From contig JAEUJY010000165.1 in NCBI GenBank assembly GCA_016794525.1, positions 124,001 to 188,000 on the forward strand: 64,000 nt of DNA, read 5' to 3'. The notes beneath the pieces are model-generated. The model ran no database searches, was not told the DNA's origin, and worked only from the letters and a program-made list of their open reading frames with translations. The position numbers and the translations under genes are program-made. The DNA comes from Myxococcales bacterium. Its GTDB lineage: Bacteria; Myxococcota_A; Polyangia; Haliangiales; Haliangiaceae. This document shows positions 1 through 11,695 of the stretch, piece by piece. Position 1 is the first letter of the stretch, and the number at the start of each line of letters is the position of its first letter.

Positions 1-2751
<2,751 letters not shown>

Positions 2752-3148
2752 GGACGTGGGTGCCTCTTCCGGGTTGGAGTCGTACGTGACGAGTGCGGAG
2801 CGGTGCGAACGAGCGCCGACCGAAAACGCGGCGACCGCCCCAAGCCCGATCACTCTCGCGAGTGCCGAGCGGGCGGTTCACCGGGTTGGTCAGAAGGCGA
2901 TCGTCAAGACTGCCGAGGAGCTGAGGAGCGAGAACGTAGAGCGACGTGCGTGCCGACGAGCGACACGGACACGGCAACGGGGCGAGGAGATAGACTCCGG
3001 GCCTCGGCGCCGCGTGCGTATAGCACGGAACGCGGAGGAAGTGGCAACTGCGGCATGCAAGCCGCCGTGCCAACTCCGTCCCCCAGCGTAAGCGGCCTGA
3101 TTCGCAGGAAAACCCGCGAATTTGACGCGCTACGCCGGGATCGTCGAA
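2752..3148 (-). other. rplL-rpoB intergenic leader
   Basis: No credible gene is seen in this 397-nt spacer. On the minus strand there is a possible promoter with TTGCCA at 3042-3047 and TATACG at 3017-3022 (19-nt spacing, weak). A bulged hairpin at 2844-2874 pairs GCCCG with CGGGC and CACTC with GAGTG, in the rpoB leader. A small inverted repeat ATTCGC/GCGAAT at 3100-3121 lies just after rplL. Attenuation between rplL and rpoB is known in many bacteria. That these hairpins do it here is inference. Confidence 0.4.
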
Positions 3149-3529
3149 CTACTTGATCTCGACCTCGGCGCCGGCGTCCTTGAGCTTCTTGGCGATGTCC
3201 TCGGCCTCGGCCTTGGGCACGCCGGCCTTGACGTCCTTCGGGGCGCCGTCGACCAGGTCCTTGGCGTCCTTCAGGCCCAGGCCGGTGATCTCGCGGACGA
3301 CCTTGATGACGTTGATCGGAGCCGCGCCCTTGCCCTTGAGGACGACGGTGAACTCGGTCTTCTCCTCGGCGGCCGGCTTGGCGTCGCCAGCCGGAGCCGC
3401 GGGACCCGCGACGGCGACCGGAGCGGCCTTGACGCCCCACTTGTCCTCGAGGGCCTTGGTGAGGTTGACGATGTCCATGACCGTGAGCGTGCTGAGGTAG
3501 TCGATGACCTGATCTTGCGTGAGCGACAT
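3149..3529 (-). CDS. rplL: 50S ribosomal protein L7/L12
   Basis: This 126-residue protein is the flexible stalk protein that recruits translation GTPases to the ribosome. The N-terminal dimerisation helices ([20 protein letters not shown]) are followed by an Ala/Pro-rich hinge near residues 38-55. The globular C-terminal domain carries [20 protein letters not shown] and the [15 protein letters not shown] factor-binding loop. Length is typical. It lies downstream of rplJ, as expected since L10 anchors L7/L12 dimers, but 175 nt away instead of nearly adjacent. Confidence 0.97.
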   Translation of the reverse strand: MSLTQDQVIDYLSTLTVMDIVNLTKALEDKWGVKAAPVAVAGPAAPAGDAKPAAEEKTEFTVVLKGKGAAPINVIKVVREITGLGLKDAKDLVDGAPKDVKAGVPKAEAEDIAKKLKDAGAEVEIK

Positions 3530-3674
3530 GAGATGCCTCGAGTGATGCTGGGCCGGAAGGCCCGGTTGGGTCGGTCGGGTGACCGAGGGAATGACTTCCG
3601 GTCAAGCGACCGGTGAGAAACGGTTGGGGCCTTGGACGGCCCGGCGCAGGAAGCTCCGGGCCGTGTTCAGGAGG

Positions 3675-3699
3675 GAGGACCTTCTGCGAAAAGGTCCTC
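3675..3699 (-). terminator. Hairpin after rplJ (degenerate member of the dispersed 3' hairpin family)
   Basis: A perfect 9-bp inverted repeat GAGGACCTT/AAGGTCCTC encloses a 7-nt loop containing GCGA (TCGC on the transcribed strand). It ends 5 nt from the rplJ stop codon. The loop matches the hairpins after rplK, tuf and the tandem ATP-grasp gene, but the stem bases differ in a paired way. There is no T-tract, so a terminator or 3'-end stabiliser role is inferred. Confidence 0.6.
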
Positions 3700-3704
3700 G
3701 AAGA

Positions 3705-4229
3705 TCACGCGCTCTTCTCGAGCTCGCGCTTGCGGGCGTCGAGCACGTACATGAAGTTCTGCGGGCCCGCGATGAGCGTGCGGACGAAGTCCTGCGGACC
3801 GGCCAGGAACGTCATGAGCAGGCTGGCGCGGATCTCGTCCTTGCCCGGCATCTTGGACAGCGAGTCGACGCCCTTGGCGTCGAGCAGCTGGCCGTCGAAG
3901 AAGCCGCCCTTGATCGTGAACTTGGGCTGGTCCTTGGCCCACTTGAGCGCGATCTTGGCCGGCGCCTGCGGCGACTCGTTCGACCAGATGACGCAGGTGG
4001 GGCCGGTCATGAGCGCGCTCATGGGCTCCATCGAGCTGCCCTTGACGGCGATCTTGACCAGCGAGTTCTTGAGGACGCGGTAGTGGCAGCCGTTCTTGCG
4101 GAAGTCATCGCGCATCGCGGTGACGACCGGCACGGTGATGCCGGTGTAGTCCGCGATCACGACCGACGCCACGTTGGCGAACGACTCTTTGATCTCGCCG
4201 AGGATCTCGGCCTTGCCTGCTCTGTCCAT
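3705..4229 (-). CDS. rplJ: 50S ribosomal protein L10
   Basis: A 174-residue protein starting MDRAGKAEILGEIKESFANV and carrying the L10 signature VVIADYTGITVPVVTAMRDD and KNSLVKIAVKG. The C-terminal helix (FMYVLDARKRELEKSA) is the L7/L12-docking region. It is the stalk base and normally controls its own operon by binding its leader RNA. The 207-nt spacer upstream holds a strong 10-bp hairpin that could belong to such a leader. Confidence 0.96.
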   Translation of the reverse strand: MDRAGKAEILGEIKESFANVASVVIADYTGITVPVVTAMRDDFRKNGCHYRVLKNSLVKIAVKGSSMEPMSALMTGPTCVIWSNESPQAPAKIALKWAKDQPKFTIKGGFFDGQLLDAKGVDSLSKMPGKDEIRASLLMTFLAGPQDFVRTLIAGPQNFMYVLDARKRELEKSA

Positions 4230-4285
4230 GGTGGTTGTCCGTGTTTCGTTGAGCCGGCGGGGCCGGCGAGTGGCTGGGAAAGCGA

Positions 4286-4316
4286 CGACCCCTCGTCTGG
4301 GGAGAGCGAGGGGTCG
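4286..4316 (-). promoter_or_regulatory. Hairpin in the rplJ leader (possible L10-type leader element)
   Basis: CGACCCCTCG at 4286-4295 pairs perfectly with CGAGGGGTCG at 4307-4316 around an 11-nt loop, 57 nt upstream of the rplJ start. The position between rplA and rplJ is where L10 autoregulatory leaders are found in other bacteria. I cannot verify the kink-turn of the known L10 leader family, so it could equally be a terminator after rplA. Confidence 0.45.
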
Positions 4317-4436
4317 GCGGCACCGGATGGATCCGGCGACGGGGCGACTCGACTCGGTCTCCGCGGGACTTCGGGGCGACTGCCCTGCCCGCTTCTGCGA
4401 CGTCGTGAGGTCGTATGGTGCTAGCGAGTCGCTGGG

Positions 4437-5144
4437 CTACTCCGCGGCGGCGCCGGCGTAGGCGGCGGTGTCGACCTTGATGCCCGGGCCGTGGGTGGTC
4501 GAGATGGTGATCGACCGCATGTAGGTGCCCTTGGCCGTCGACGGCTTGAGCTTGACCAGCTGGTCGAGCAGCGCGCGGAGGTTGACCGCGAGCGCCTCGG
4601 GCTTGAACGAGGCCTTGCCGATCGGGGTCTGGATGACGCCCGCCTTCTCGACGCGGAACTCGACGCGGCCGGCCTTGAGCTCCTTGACCGCCTTGGTGAT
4701 GTCGGCGGTGACCGTGCCGACCTTCGGGTTCGGCATCAGGCCGCGCGGACCGAGGACGCGGCCGATCTTACCGACCGAGACCATCATGTCCGGGGTCGCG
4801 ACCAGGGTGTCGAAGTCGAACCAGTTCTCGTCCTTGATCTTGTTGATGTACTCGTCGTTGCCGGCGTAGTCGGCACCCGCCTCGAGCGCATCCTTGACCT
4901 TGTCGGTCTTGCAGATGACGAGCACGCGCTTGGTCTTGCCGGTGCCCGAGGGCATGACGACCGAGCCGCGGACCATCTGGTCGGCGTACTTCGGGTTCAC
5001 GCCGAGGCGCACCGCGACGTCGACCGTCTCGTCCCACTTGGTCGAGATCTTGGTCTTGGGCAGGATCGCGCAGGCCTCGTCGACCGAGTACTTCTTGGTC
5101 GGGTCCCAGCCGGTGATCGCCTTCTTGTATTTCTTGCCAGCCAT
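4437..5144 (-). CDS. rplA: 50S ribosomal protein L1
   Basis: A 235-residue L1, of normal length, beginning [20 protein letters not shown]. It carries the family core: [20 protein letters not shown]-like residues (here [20 protein letters not shown]), the [14 protein letters not shown] loop and [13 protein letters not shown]1 binds 23S rRNA at the E-site stalk and commonly represses the rplK-rplA mRNA. A GGAGG Shine-Dalgarno lies 8 nt before the ATG. A 255-nt spacer with the dispersed hairpin pair separates it from rplK, which is unusual for these two genes. Confidence 0.97.
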   Translation of the reverse strand: MAGKKYKKAITGWDPTKKYSVDEACAILPKTKISTKWDETVDVAVRLGVNPKYADQMVRGSVVMPSGTGKTKRVLVICKTDKVKDALEAGADYAGNDEYINKIKDENWFDFDTLVATPDMMVSVGKIGRVLGPRGLMPNPKVGTVTADITKAVKELKAGRVEFRVEKAGVIQTPIGKASFKPEALAVNLRALLDQLVKLKPSTAKGTYMRSITISTTHGPGIKVDTAAYAGAAAE

Positions 5145-5349
5145 CTGCTTGTCCTCCGGTGGTGCCTGGCTAGAGCGGCCCGCGTCGCGTCGTGCGTGCG
5201 GGCCTACCAGGCGGGGTCACTCGGTTATTGAAGTCGTTACCGAACCGTTTCGAAGTCCCAGCTGAACGTTCTGGGCCGTTTCGGGAGCGGCCGACGTCCC
5301 CGTCGACCGTTGGTGGAACATGGAGGCCGGTGAGCCCCTGCCTCCACCT

Positions 5350-5396
5350 GGGCCCCGGCGCATGCCGGGGGAGGGTTTTGCGAAAAACCCTCCGGA
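5350..5396 (-). terminator. Double-hairpin repeat, copy after rplK
   Basis: Immediately 3' of rplK are two adjacent perfect hairpins: GAGGGTTTT/AAAACCCTC (5371-5392, GCGA loop) and CCCCGGC/GCCGGGG (5353-5370, GCAT loop). A third conserved block, GGGCCGTTTCGGG, lies at 5273-5285. The same hairpin pair follows tuf and the tandem ATP-grasp gene. There is no T-tract. It is either a terminator family or a REP-like repeat that prefers gene ends. Confidence 0.65.
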
Positions 5397-5399
5397 ATC

Positions 5400-5822
5400 T
5401 CAGTCGACGACGTCGAGGCCCATCGACCGCGCGGTGCCCATGACGGTGCGCATGGCCGACTCGACCGACGTGGTGTTGAGGTCGGGGAGCTTGTGCTCGG
5501 CGATCTCGCGGACCTGCTTCTTGGTGACCTGGCCGACCTTGGTCTTGTTCGGCTCCTTCGAGCCGCTCTCGATCTTGGCCGCCTTCTTGAGCAGGATCGA
5601 CGCCGGCGGCGTCTTGGTCACGAAGGTGAACGTGCGGTCGGCGTACGCGGTGATGAGGACCGGGATGATCAGGTCGCCCATCTGCGCCGTCCGCGCGTTG
5701 AACTCCTTGCAGAACGCCATGATGTTCAGGCCGTGCTGACCGAGCGCGGGGCCGACCGGCGGCGACGGGTTCGCCTTACCGGCGGGACACTGGAGCTTGA
5801 TGATCGCGGTGACCTTCTTCAT
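5400..5822 (-). CDS. rplK: 50S ribosomal protein L11
   Basis: A 140-residue L11 of standard length. The N-terminal domain carries [20 protein letters not shown] and the C-terminal rRNA-binding domain carries [13 protein letters not shown] and [13 protein letters not shown] at the end. L11 binds the GTPase-associated region of 23S rRNA and is needed for the stringent response. It sits 59 nt after nusG on the same strand, as in most bacteria, and a double hairpin follows its stop codon. Confidence 0.97.
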   Translation of the reverse strand: MKKVTAIIKLQCPAGKANPSPPVGPALGQHGLNIMAFCKEFNARTAQMGDLIIPVLITAYADRTFTFVTKTPPASILLKKAAKIESGSKEPNKTKVGQVTKKQVREIAEHKLPDLNTTSVESAMRTVMGTARSMGLDVVD

Positions 5823-5881
5823 GACCTTGCCTGCTGTGCGGGCCGGGGCGTGGACGCCGTCGGCGAAGAAAAACGCGGGTG

Positions 5882-6475
5882 CTATGCCTTCTCGACCTGG
5901 GTGAAGTCAAGCTCGACCGGCGTGGCGCGCCCGAAAATCGAGACCGAGACCTTCACCTTCTGCTTGTCGGCCTTGACCTCTTCGATCTTGGCCGAGAAGT
6001 TCGCGAACGGACCCTCGATGACGCGGACGTTGTCGCCGACCTCGTAGGTGACCTTGGCCCGGGGCTTCTGCTTGCCCTCGGTGACCGTGGTCTGGAGGCC
6101 GGTGATCTCGCGCTCGGGCACCGCGGTCGGCTTCATGCCGCCGAGGAACCCGGTGATCTTGGGGGTGTTCTTGACCAGCGTGAACGTGCGGTCGTCGAGG
6201 ACCATCTGCACGAACATGTAGCCGGGGAAGAACTTGCGGGTGGTGGTACGGCGCTGGCCGGCCTTGAGCTCCATCACGCTCTCGGTCGGGACCAGCACAT
6301 CGCCGAAGTACTCGGACAGGCCGTTGTTGCGGACGCGCTCGAGCAGCGTCAGCTTGGCCTTGTTCTCGTGACCCGAGTAGGTGTTCACGATGTACCACTT
6401 CATCTGCGCCGCCAGCGGCGACGCACCCGGGGCGGCCTCAGCGGCCTCGGTGGCGTTCGTCGTCGGGTCAGCCAT
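5882..6475 (-). CDS. nusG: Transcription elongation/antitermination factor NusG
   Basis: This 197-residue protein has the NGN domain at residues 25-135 ([38 protein letters not shown]) and a C-terminal KOW domain near residues 150-185 ([19 protein letters not shown]). NusG binds the RNA polymerase clamp and couples transcription to Rho or the ribosome. The short Ala-rich N-terminal extension (residues 1-24) is slightly longer than in E. coli. Its start overlaps the secE stop by 8 nt, implying translational coupling. Confidence 0.97.
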   Translation of the reverse strand: MADPTTNATEAAEAAPGASPLAAQMKWYIVNTYSGHENKAKLTLLERVRNNGLSEYFGDVLVPTESVMELKAGQRRTTTRKFFPGYMFVQMVLDDRTFTLVKNTPKITGFLGGMKPTAVPEREITGLQTTVTEGKQKPRAKVTYEVGDNVRVIEGPFANFSAKIEEVKADKQKVKVSVSIFGRATPVELDFTQVEKA

Positions 6476-6842
6476 AGACCAGCTCCGTCAGGTTCGACCA
6501 CACGAAGTCGAAGGCGAACAGGATGACCGCCGCGATGATCGACATGACGATCACCACGATGGTCGCGGCGCGCACTTCCTTGGCGGTCGGCCAGGTGACC
6601 TTGCCAAGCTCGGAGGCGACCTCGTTGGCGAGCGTATGCACGCGGTCGTGGCGGTAGAGCACGACGCCCGCGACCAGGGTCACGAGCATCGAGCCGAGGG
6701 TCACGTACAGCTCGCGCGGCGGCGTGCTGAAATACCCCCACAGCCAGTCGACCGTCCACTGGGTCAGGTAGAACAGCACCACGCCACCGCACAGGTACAT
6801 GAGGTGGACAGGCTTGTTGGGTACGTTCTCTTGCTGGGCCAC
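6468..6842 (-). CDS. secE: Protein translocase subunit SecE
   Basis: A 124-residue membrane protein with three predicted membrane segments near residues 13-33, 45-65 and 92-115, like the three-helix E. coli SecE and unlike the one-helix form of many other bacteria. The cytoplasmic amphipathic helix carries the family hallmark [13 protein letters not shown] before the last segment. It clamps SecY in the translocon. The start is GTG at 6842. It lies between tRNA-Trp and nusG, the standard position. Confidence 0.95.
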   Translation of the reverse strand: MAQQENVPNKPVHLMYLCGGVVLFYLTQWTVDWLWGYFSTPPRELYVTLGSMLVTLVAGVVLYRHDRVHTLANEVASELGKVTWPTAKEVRAATIVVIVMSIIAAVILFAFDFVWSNLTELVYG

Positions 6843-6901
6843 GGGTGGACTCTGGGTCGTTTGGAAGGCGGCGTCGACTCGCTACTCGGGCAGGTACGTG
6901 G

Positions 6902-6973
6902 CAGGGGAGACAGGACTTGAACCTGCAGCCCTCCGCTTTGGAGACGGATGCTCTACCGTTGAGCTACTCCCCT
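6902..6973 (-). tRNA. trnW: tRNA-Trp (anticodon CCA)
   Basis: A full cloverleaf on the minus strand: acceptor AGGGGAG/CTCCCCT, D arm GCTC/GAGC, anticodon loop CTCCAAA, T arm with TTCAAGT and discriminator G. CCA is encoded directly after the discriminator (6899-6901), unlike the other tRNAs here. It sits between tuf and secE as in E. coli. Confidence 0.97.
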
Positions 6974-7146
6974 AAAGAATCTTTAATCTCGCAGTGTTGC
7001 CGGCGCAGTGGGTCCGAGTAGGTAGACGAGGGCCGTCCGAGACGGAAGCGGACGTGTACATCACTGGCGTTAAGTGGGCAAGGGGATATCGGAAAAATCG
7101 CAGTCGCGCCACTCCGGAGCGATCGCCACGCGCGATTTGCCCGCAC

Positions 7147-7252
7147 CCGGAGCCGGAACCGGAGCCGGACCCGGAACCGGAGCCGGAGCCGGAGCCGGAA
7201 CCGGATCCGGAGCCGGAGCCGGAGCCGGAGCTGACCCAAAGCCGGAGCCGGG
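7147..7252. repeat. Hexanucleotide tandem array, GGAGCC/GGAACC type
   Basis: About 17 imperfect 6-bp units of the form GG(A/T)NCC (GGAGCC, GGAACC, GGACCC, GGATCC) run in phase. Translated, it gives only PEPEPE-like or LRLRLR-like low-complexity peptides with no start signal, so it is not coding. Two related arrays lie at about 14126-14252 and 24892-24954, also intergenic. Confidence 0.85.
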
Positions 7253-7358
7253 GCCGTTCGTTCCCCGCTCACCGAAAACGCCGACAGCCCGGACATCACT
7301 CCGGGCTGTCGCCCTACTCCACCCTTCGCTGAACGCTCCGGGCCGTTTCGGGTGGGGG

Positions 7359-7399
7359 CCCCGGCGAATGCCGGGGGAGGGTTTTTGCGAAAAACCCTC
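7359..7399 (-). terminator. Double-hairpin repeat, copy after tuf
   Basis: Starting 7 nt after the tuf stop, GAGGGTTTTT/AAAAACCCTC (7377-7399) is followed by CCCCGGC/GCCGGGG (7359-7376, loop GAAT). The flanking block GCCGTTTCGGGTG is at 7342-7354. This is near-identical to the copy after rplK and sits in the same position relative to its gene. Terminator function is inferred from position. Confidence 0.7.
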
Positions 7400-7405
7400 T
7401 CTCAA

Positions 7406-8602
<1,197 letters not shown>

Positions 8603-8665
8603 GGCGACGGGCTCCTCAAACGCTCGTAGGCGGACTGTTGCGGGTGACGATCGTTGGCTTGCTAG

Positions 8666-8737
8666 AGCCCTCAGTGAGAATTGAACTCACGACCCCTTCC
8701 TTACCAAGGAAGTGCACTGCCACTGTGCTATGAGGGC
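8666..8737 (-). tRNA. trnT: tRNA-Thr (anticodon GGT)
   Basis: Cloverleaf with acceptor GCCCTCA/TGAGGGC, anticodon stem CTTCC/GGAAG around loop TTGGTAA (anticodon GGT, reads ACC/ACT), T loop TTCAATT and discriminator T. No CCA is encoded. Last tRNA of the four-gene cluster, 63 nt before tuf. Confidence 0.96.
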
Positions 8738-8760
8738 TGGTTTTCGAACTGGTTTCTGAG

Positions 8761-8832
<72 letters not shown>

Positions 8833-8858
8833 GGGTCCGTGTGGTCTACCCTAGGGCC

Positions 8859-8945
<87 letters not shown>

Positions 8946-8980
8946 GATTTTCGTGCAGTGTTGAAGTGCCTGGCCTCGAG

Positions 8981-9053
8981 AGCTGGCGGTGGGACTCGAA
9001 CCCGCGACCTCCTGATTACAAGTCAGGTGCTCTACCGGTTGAGCTACGCCAGC
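8981..9053 (-). tRNA. trnT: tRNA-Thr (anticodon TGT)
   Basis: Cloverleaf with acceptor GCTGGCG/CGCCAGC, D arm GCTC/GAGC, anticodon stem CCTGA/TCAGG around CTTGTAA (anticodon TGT) and T loop TTCGAGT. First tRNA of the cluster, 46 nt downstream of the predicted transcription start of the promoter at 9106-9134. Confidence 0.96.
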
Positions 9054-9105
9054 GGAAACGTTGGTGATTCGCGGGTACCGTGCCCCTATGAGCCACGGCC
9101 GCCGT

Positions 9106-9134
9106 TGTATAGGCGAGGAACTTTCGCAAGTCAA
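9106..9134 (-). promoter_or_regulatory. Strong sigma-70-type promoter for the tRNA-tuf operon
   Basis: On the minus strand TTGACT (9129-9134), exactly 17 nt, then TATACA (9106-9111). Expected transcription start is near 9099, giving a short 5' leader before tRNA-Thr(TGT). This is one of the best -35/-10 matches in the window and stands out against the GC-rich background. Confidence 0.85.
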
Positions 9135-9251
9135 CGGGCTTGCGCGGCATTTCGGTGAGACGCCAGCGGGATCCGATCTCCCGTCGGCAGCCGGCGTCGT
9201 CGGGGGCTCCGGTGCGGCGCGATCCGACGTGCGGGGCGCGGCTCGCGTGGG

Positions 9252-9257
9252 TAGAGT
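9252..9257 (+). promoter_or_regulatory. -10-like TAGAGT just upstream of the ECF-like sigma gene
   Basis: TAGAGT ends 10 nt before the GTG start at 9268, with no Shine-Dalgarno between. The geometry fits a leaderless or near-leaderless transcript and is repeated at other genes in the window. No clear -35 is visible. Confidence 0.45.
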
Positions 9258-9267
9258 CCGCGGTCTC

Positions 9268-9849
9268 GTGAGCGATCGCGATGCCACCGAGGCCGAGCTC
9301 CGCGCCCTGATCGACGGCGGCGATCTGGACGGCGCCACCGATCGCGCGCTGCGCGCGTGGGGGCCCGAGATCTACGGCTGGCTGAGCGGCGTGCTGGCCG
9401 ATCCGACCGAGGCCGCCGATGGCTTCGCGGTGTTCGCCGAGCAGCTGTGGCAGAGCCTGCGTCGCTACGACGGGCGCTGCTCGACGCGGACGTGGTGCTA
9501 CATGCTCGCGCGGCACGCGGCCAGCCGCGTGCGTGAGGCGCGCCGGCGCGGCGCCGCCGTGCCGCTGTCGCAGGCGCCCGACATCGCCGCCGCGGTGCGG
9601 ACGATCACCGCGGTGCACCAGCAGTCGGCGGTGAAGGACGAGCTACGCGCGCTGCGCGCCAGCCTCCCCGAGGAGGATCAGATGCTTCTGGTGCTGCGCG
9701 TCGACCGCGAGCTCGGCTGGCGCGAGGTCGCGCAGATCCTCGGCGAGGAGGACGCGCCCGCCGCCGACCTCGAGCGCCGGGCGGCGGCGCTGCGCAAGCG
9801 GTTCGAGCGCGTGAAGGCCGAGCTGCGCAAGAAGATGTCGGCGCGGTAG
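9268..9849 (+). CDS. Sigma-70 family (ECF-like) RNA polymerase sigma factor
   Basis: From GTG 9268 this is 193 residues. A region-2-like helical block (ADGFAVFAEQLWQSLRRYDG, STRTWCYMLARHAASR) is followed by a region-4-like block (LPEEDQMLLVLRVDRELGWR, EVAQIL), the layout of ECF sigma factors. The reading frame stays open upstream to 9061, but that stretch contains the divergent tRNA promoter and has little protein character, so the GTG preceded by TAGAGT is preferred. A linker between the two regions (AVPLSQAPDIAAAV) is typical. I see no adjacent anti-sigma gene, and the next gene is convergent. Target promoters are unknown. Confidence 0.75.
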   Translation: MSDRDATEAELRALIDGGDLDGATDRALRAWGPEIYGWLSGVLADPTEAADGFAVFAEQLWQSLRRYDGRCSTRTWCYMLARHAASRVREARRRGAAVPLSQAPDIAAAVRTITAVHQQSAVKDELRALRASLPEEDQMLLVLRVDRELGWREVAQILGEEDAPAADLERRAAALRKRFERVKAELRKKMSAR

Positions 9850-9862
9850 CGGCCGCCGCGCG

Positions 9863-11077
9863 CTACTTCACCGGCGGCAGCGCCGCGGTCATCTCGCCCT
9901 TGGCCTCGCGCGCCAGGATCGCCGCGAGCTGCAGCGCGCGGGTCTTGGACGCCTCGCTCCAGGCGTTGGACACGCCGTACGCGCCGGCCAGCCGCACGTT
10001 CATCTCGTGGCCGTCGAACGCCGTCGTCAGGTGGCGCCGGACGCGATCGTGGACGTCGGTCGTGTAGTAGGTCCGCGCCGCGGGGTCGAGCCCGTCGGGG
10101 AACGGCGACGTCACCGCGGTCTGCCACAGCTCGAAGAAGATCTGCGACATCTGGTAGCCGGCGGCCAGCGCCCAGTACGGGTCCTGCAGCTCGAGCGCCT
10201 CGCGCCACTGATCGTAGGCGGCGGCCGCGAGGGCCTCCTTCTGCACCAGGTCGGCCTTGAGCTCCTCGAGCGGCGTGCGCAGCTTCACCGCGGTGAACGC
10301 GCGGTGCTGGAGCTCGGCCAGGTAGTAGTGCGCCATCGCGATGTAGTAGCGGTCGTCGATGTGGATGGCGCGGTTCCACGTCGCCACCGCCGCCTTCAGG
10401 CTGGCCTCGGCCTCCTTGGGCTGGCCCTGCTCGAGGAGCACGTAGCCCTTGCGCGCCTGCGCCTCGAGGCGCGCGGCGTTGTCGAGGTCGGTGCGGGCCA
10501 GGACCTGCGCCAGCGTCGCGTCGGCCGCGCGCCAGTCCTTGCGCTCGGCCTGCAGCCCGGCGATGCGCAGGTGGGCGTCGAGCGACTCCTCGCCGGTCGG
10601 GAAGCGCGCGACGACGTCGCGATAGGCCAGCACCGCGCCGTTCACGTCGCCCAGCCCCTCGAGGACGACGCCGACGTAGTACAGCGCCGCCGGCGCGAGC
10701 CGCGACGTCGGGAACTCGGCGGCCAGGCGCCGGAACAACCCGATCGCCTCCTGGGGCTTGCCGGCCGCGAGCGCCGCCCGCCCCTCGTCGAGCAGCGTGC
10801 TCGGTGCGACGGCCTCGATCGTCGTGTCGCCGCCGGGGTCGCGGGACACGACCAGCTTGATCTCCTCGAGGTCGTAGACCTTGCCGGCGCCGGTGCCGGG
10901 GCGAGCCGACGGATCGCCCGCGGGCTCGGTGGGCGTCGCGCCCGCGAGGTCCGCGTCGGGGTCGCGGGACGTCGAGGCCTCGGTGGGTTCGGGCGGGCGC
11001 GGGCTGGCGGGGTGGGCGCGGCCACCGCAGGCGGCGGCGGCCAGGGCGAGGAGCGCGAGGAGTCGGGTCACATGCAT
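9863..11077 (-). CDS. TPR-repeat lipoprotein
   Basis: A 404-residue protein with a short signal peptide and lipobox (LLALAAAACGG, lipidated Cys at residue 17), then a Pro/Thr/Asp-rich linker to about residue 65. Tetratricopeptide-type helical repeats span roughly residues 90-260 (LLDEGRAALAAGKPQEAIGL, ALYYVGVVLEGLGDVNGAVL, AHYYLAEL). It is probably a periplasmic or outer-membrane-tethered scaffold. Such TPR lipoproteins are abundant in myxobacteria and their specific partners cannot be told from sequence. It is convergent with the ECF-like sigma gene, 13 nt away, and separated from YjbQ by 78 nt. Confidence 0.75.
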   Translation of the reverse strand: MHVTRLLALLALAAAACGGRAHPASPRPPEPTEASTSRDPDADLAGATPTEPAGDPSARPGTGAGKVYDLEEIKLVVSRDPGGDTTIEAVAPSTLLDEGRAALAAGKPQEAIGLFRRLAAEFPTSRLAPAALYYVGVVLEGLGDVNGAVLAYRDVVARFPTGEESLDAHLRIAGLQAERKDWRAADATLAQVLARTDLDNAARLEAQARKGYVLLEQGQPKEAEASLKAAVATWNRAIHIDDRYYIAMAHYYLAELQHRAFTAVKLRTPLEELKADLVQKEALAAAAYDQWREALELQDPYWALAAGYQMSQIFFELWQTAVTSPFPDGLDPAARTYYTTDVHDRVRRHLTTAFDGHEMNVRLAGAYGVSNAWSEASKTRALQLAAILAREAKGEMTAALPPVK

Positions 11078-11155
11078 ATAGACGCACGATCCGGCCCGGC
11101 GATGTAGCCGCCGATGCGCGGCGTGATCGCCGTCGCGATCCGCAGGGTTAGCGGC

Positions 11156-11557
11156 TCAGCCGACGACCTTGACCAGCAGCTGGCGGTTGCGCGGGCCGTC
11201 GAACTCGCAGAAGTAGATCGCCTGCCAGGTGCCGAGCACCGGCTTGCCGGCCTCGACCACCAGCGCGAGCGACGCGCCGATGAGCGACGACTTGACGTGG
11301 GCGTCGGCGTTGGTCGCCGCGCTGACCGCGCCCGCGCCGTGCGGCACCGCCTGCGCGAGGTGCGCGATCAGCGCCGCCTTGACCGCCGGGTCGTTGTTCT
11401 CCTGGATCGTCAGGCCGGCGGTGGTGTGCTTGCAGAACACCACCGCGATGCCGTCGTCGATGCCGCTGCGCTTCACCGCCGCGCGCACCAGCGACGTGAT
11501 GTCGATCGTCTCGGCGCGAGTGGTGGTGCGCACGTCGATGATTTCGGTGACCGCCAT
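11156..11557 (-). CDS. YjbQ/UPF0047 family protein
   Basis: A 133-residue protein with the two family signatures: CKHTTAGLTIQENNDPAV near residues 42-59 and GTWQAIYFCEFDGPRNR near residues 109-125, with the conserved His-containing AHVKSSLIGAS between. Members form small trimers, and E. coli YjbQ has a weak thiamine-phosphate synthase activity in suppression tests, hence the name secondary thiamine-phosphate synthase. The physiological role is not established. Length is standard. It is a single gene, divergent from the tandem ATP-grasp gene. Confidence 0.9.
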   Translation of the reverse strand: MAVTEIIDVRTTTRAETIDITSLVRAAVKRSGIDDGIAVVFCKHTTAGLTIQENNDPAVKAALIAHLAQAVPHGAGAVSAATNADAHVKSSLIGASLALVVEAGKPVLGTWQAIYFCEFDGPRNRQLLVKVVG

Positions 11558-11695
11558 CCGGAAGTCGTAACACGAGACGCGCGCGCTTTCGCTTGACGGC
11601 GCGATGTCACACCGGTTTGCTACGTGTGGAAGCGTCGGCGCGTGCGCGTACCACTACGGTCGTGACGTCCGGCGCGAAGGCCAGGTCGAACCTCG

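Larger units (their letters stand above)
6974..7405. other. tuf to tRNA-Trp intergenic region
   Basis: This 432-nt gap holds no gene. From the tuf side it contains the double-hairpin repeat (7359-7399), its flanking conserved block GCCGTTTCGGGTG (7342-7354), and the GGAGCC-type hexamer array (about 7147-7252). An AT-rich patch of TTAAAG/ATTCTTT lies directly before tRNA-Trp (about 6974-6988, minus sense). That patch could be a -10 region for the tRNA-Trp/secE transcript, but I see no convincing -35. Confidence 0.5.

Noticed and set aside
7141-7260. Glu-Pro or Leu-Arg repeat proteins encoded by the hexamer array
   Set aside because: No ribosome-binding site, the frames are open in both strands because of the 6-bp period, and similar arrays are intergenic elsewhere.
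9061-9267. Upstream extension of the ECF-like sigma protein from 9061
   Set aside because: The stretch contains the tRNA-tuf promoter on the other strand and has no conserved features; GTG 9268 with a -10-like hexamer upstream is a better start.
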